A stretch of 28,073 nt of DNA, taken from NCBI GenBank assembly GCA_027972325.1, contig JAPMOS010000323.1:1-28073 (forward strand), given 5' to 3'. The notes beneath the pieces were generated by a model. That model saw only the letters and a program-made list of their open reading frames with translations. It did no database searches and was not told the origin of the DNA. Shown piece after piece: positions 27,551 to 28,073 of the stretch. Position 1 is the stretch's first letter. The number at the start of each line of letters is the position of its first letter. A program made the position numbers and the translations under genes. Origin of the DNA: Paratrimastix pyriformis (lineage: Eukaryota; Preaxostyla; Paratrimastigidae).

Positions 27551-28073
27551 CGTATCTATAAGGGTATCATGACGGATGGCGCGGCGCCAATTACAACCTA
27601 CGTGACTCGAAATGCGGAGGAAGATGGACAGGGTGGTGTCGGACCCGGCGGAGGTTAAGAGGATGGTGGGGATTCATGGCGGGGCTTGCAAAAGGAAGCT
27701 GCCGGTGGGGACGGGGGCAAAGACTGAAGGTAACGGGAGGCGTGGGTGGAAGGGTAATTGGCCTCTGACGACGCATGATATCCAGACAATACTGGGGCGT
27801 TGCCGGACGGGAAAGCAGCTGGCCCGGATGGAGTGACGGCGGAGATGGTCCATGCTTGTCCGGGACGAATTAAGGAGTGGTTGGGAGGCGATACAACGAG
27901 ATGTTGGAGAGTCTGAGGTTCCTGAGCTGAAACTCAGCTCGGTCTATATGGCAACAAATCGCAGACGGAGCATCCGGGGATCCGGCCGGCAGAAGGCCTA
28001 ACAATACAGGTTTTGAAAGGACTGCAGGTAGTGATTGCCTCGAGATTTCAAGACTGGTGCGTTGAAGGGTATT
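27551..28073 (+). pseudogene. Element D ORF2, start of reverse transcriptase (cut by window end)
   Basis: The RT region opens with KRIYKGIMTDG (near 27552-27580) and PITTYVTRNAEE, then KAAGPDGVTAEMVHAC (near 27811-27858) and IKEWLG. The window ends in the finger region, before the catalytic Asp residues. Several frame changes are present. Confidence 0.82.

Larger units (their letters stand above)
21097..28073 (+). mobile_element. LINE element D, diverged relative of A-C, 3' end outside window
   Basis: Same orientation and same domain order as A-C: helical ORF1 start, RRM-like part, ORF1 C-terminal block, ORF2 N-terminus, USP-like domain, basic linker, APE endonuclease and the start of RT, where the window ends. 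Similarity to A/B is plain in protein and patchy in DNA, e.g. an identical run of about 26 bases near 26570-26597, so this is a different and older-diverged subfamily. It is about 1 kb longer than A/B between the ORF1 stop and the USP Cys box, because of a repeat-bearing insertion (about 23600-24870). The 5' boundary is uncertain; similarity to A is secure only from 22018. Confidence 0.82.

Overview
This window is eukaryotic, GC-rich, and made almost wholly of non-LTR retrotransposon (LINE) DNA. The only intact cellular-looking reading frames are in a short island near 19.5-20.9 kb, and I cannot name them. The host cannot be fixed from sequence alone. The GC bias, the CA microsatellites and a LINE of the APE endonuclease + RT + RNase H type suggest a protist, alga or fungus-like organism. 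The + strand is strongly purine (G) rich through the elements, which leaves long meaningless open frames on the - strand.

Layout. (1) 1-8937: LINE copy A; its 5' end lies outside the window and it ends in a (CA)8 tail. (2) 8938-17484: copy B of the same family, joined head-to-tail to A's tail, 5'-truncated, ending in a (CA)11 tail. (3) 17485-19306: copy C, joined head-to-tail to B's tail, 5'-truncated at a different point and lacking everything downstream of the ORF2 N-terminus. (4) 19307 to about 21096: an unrelated island with unrecognised coding stretches. (5) about 21097-28073: element D, a clearly diverged relative of A-C in the same orientation, running off the window inside its RT domain.

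The element is unusually well equipped. ORF1 carries an RRM-like domain and a conserved C-terminal block. ORF2 carries, in order: an unknown N-terminal region; a domain with the Cys box, CxxC finger pairs and His/Asp box of a C19 ubiquitin-specific protease (USP); a basic NLS-like linker; an APE-type endonuclease; reverse transcriptase; RNase H; a CCHC zinc knuckle; and a C-terminal region resembling Dam/DIRS/PCIF1-type adenine-N6 methyltransferases, with NPEY at the usual (D/N)PP(Y/F) site. The USP domain is kept in both the A/B family and the diverged D lineage, so it is an old component of the element. A structured 3'UTR with a UUCG-capped hairpin precedes the CA tail and is probably the RNA signal read by the RT.

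B and C start at different internal points of the element, yet each abuts the CA tail of the copy before it. This suggests repeated target-primed insertion into the family's own CA tails, not unequal crossing over. All copies carry many 1-8 bp length differences, mostly in homopolymers, which may be real decay or assembly error. Domain calls therefore rest on motifs read across more than one frame.
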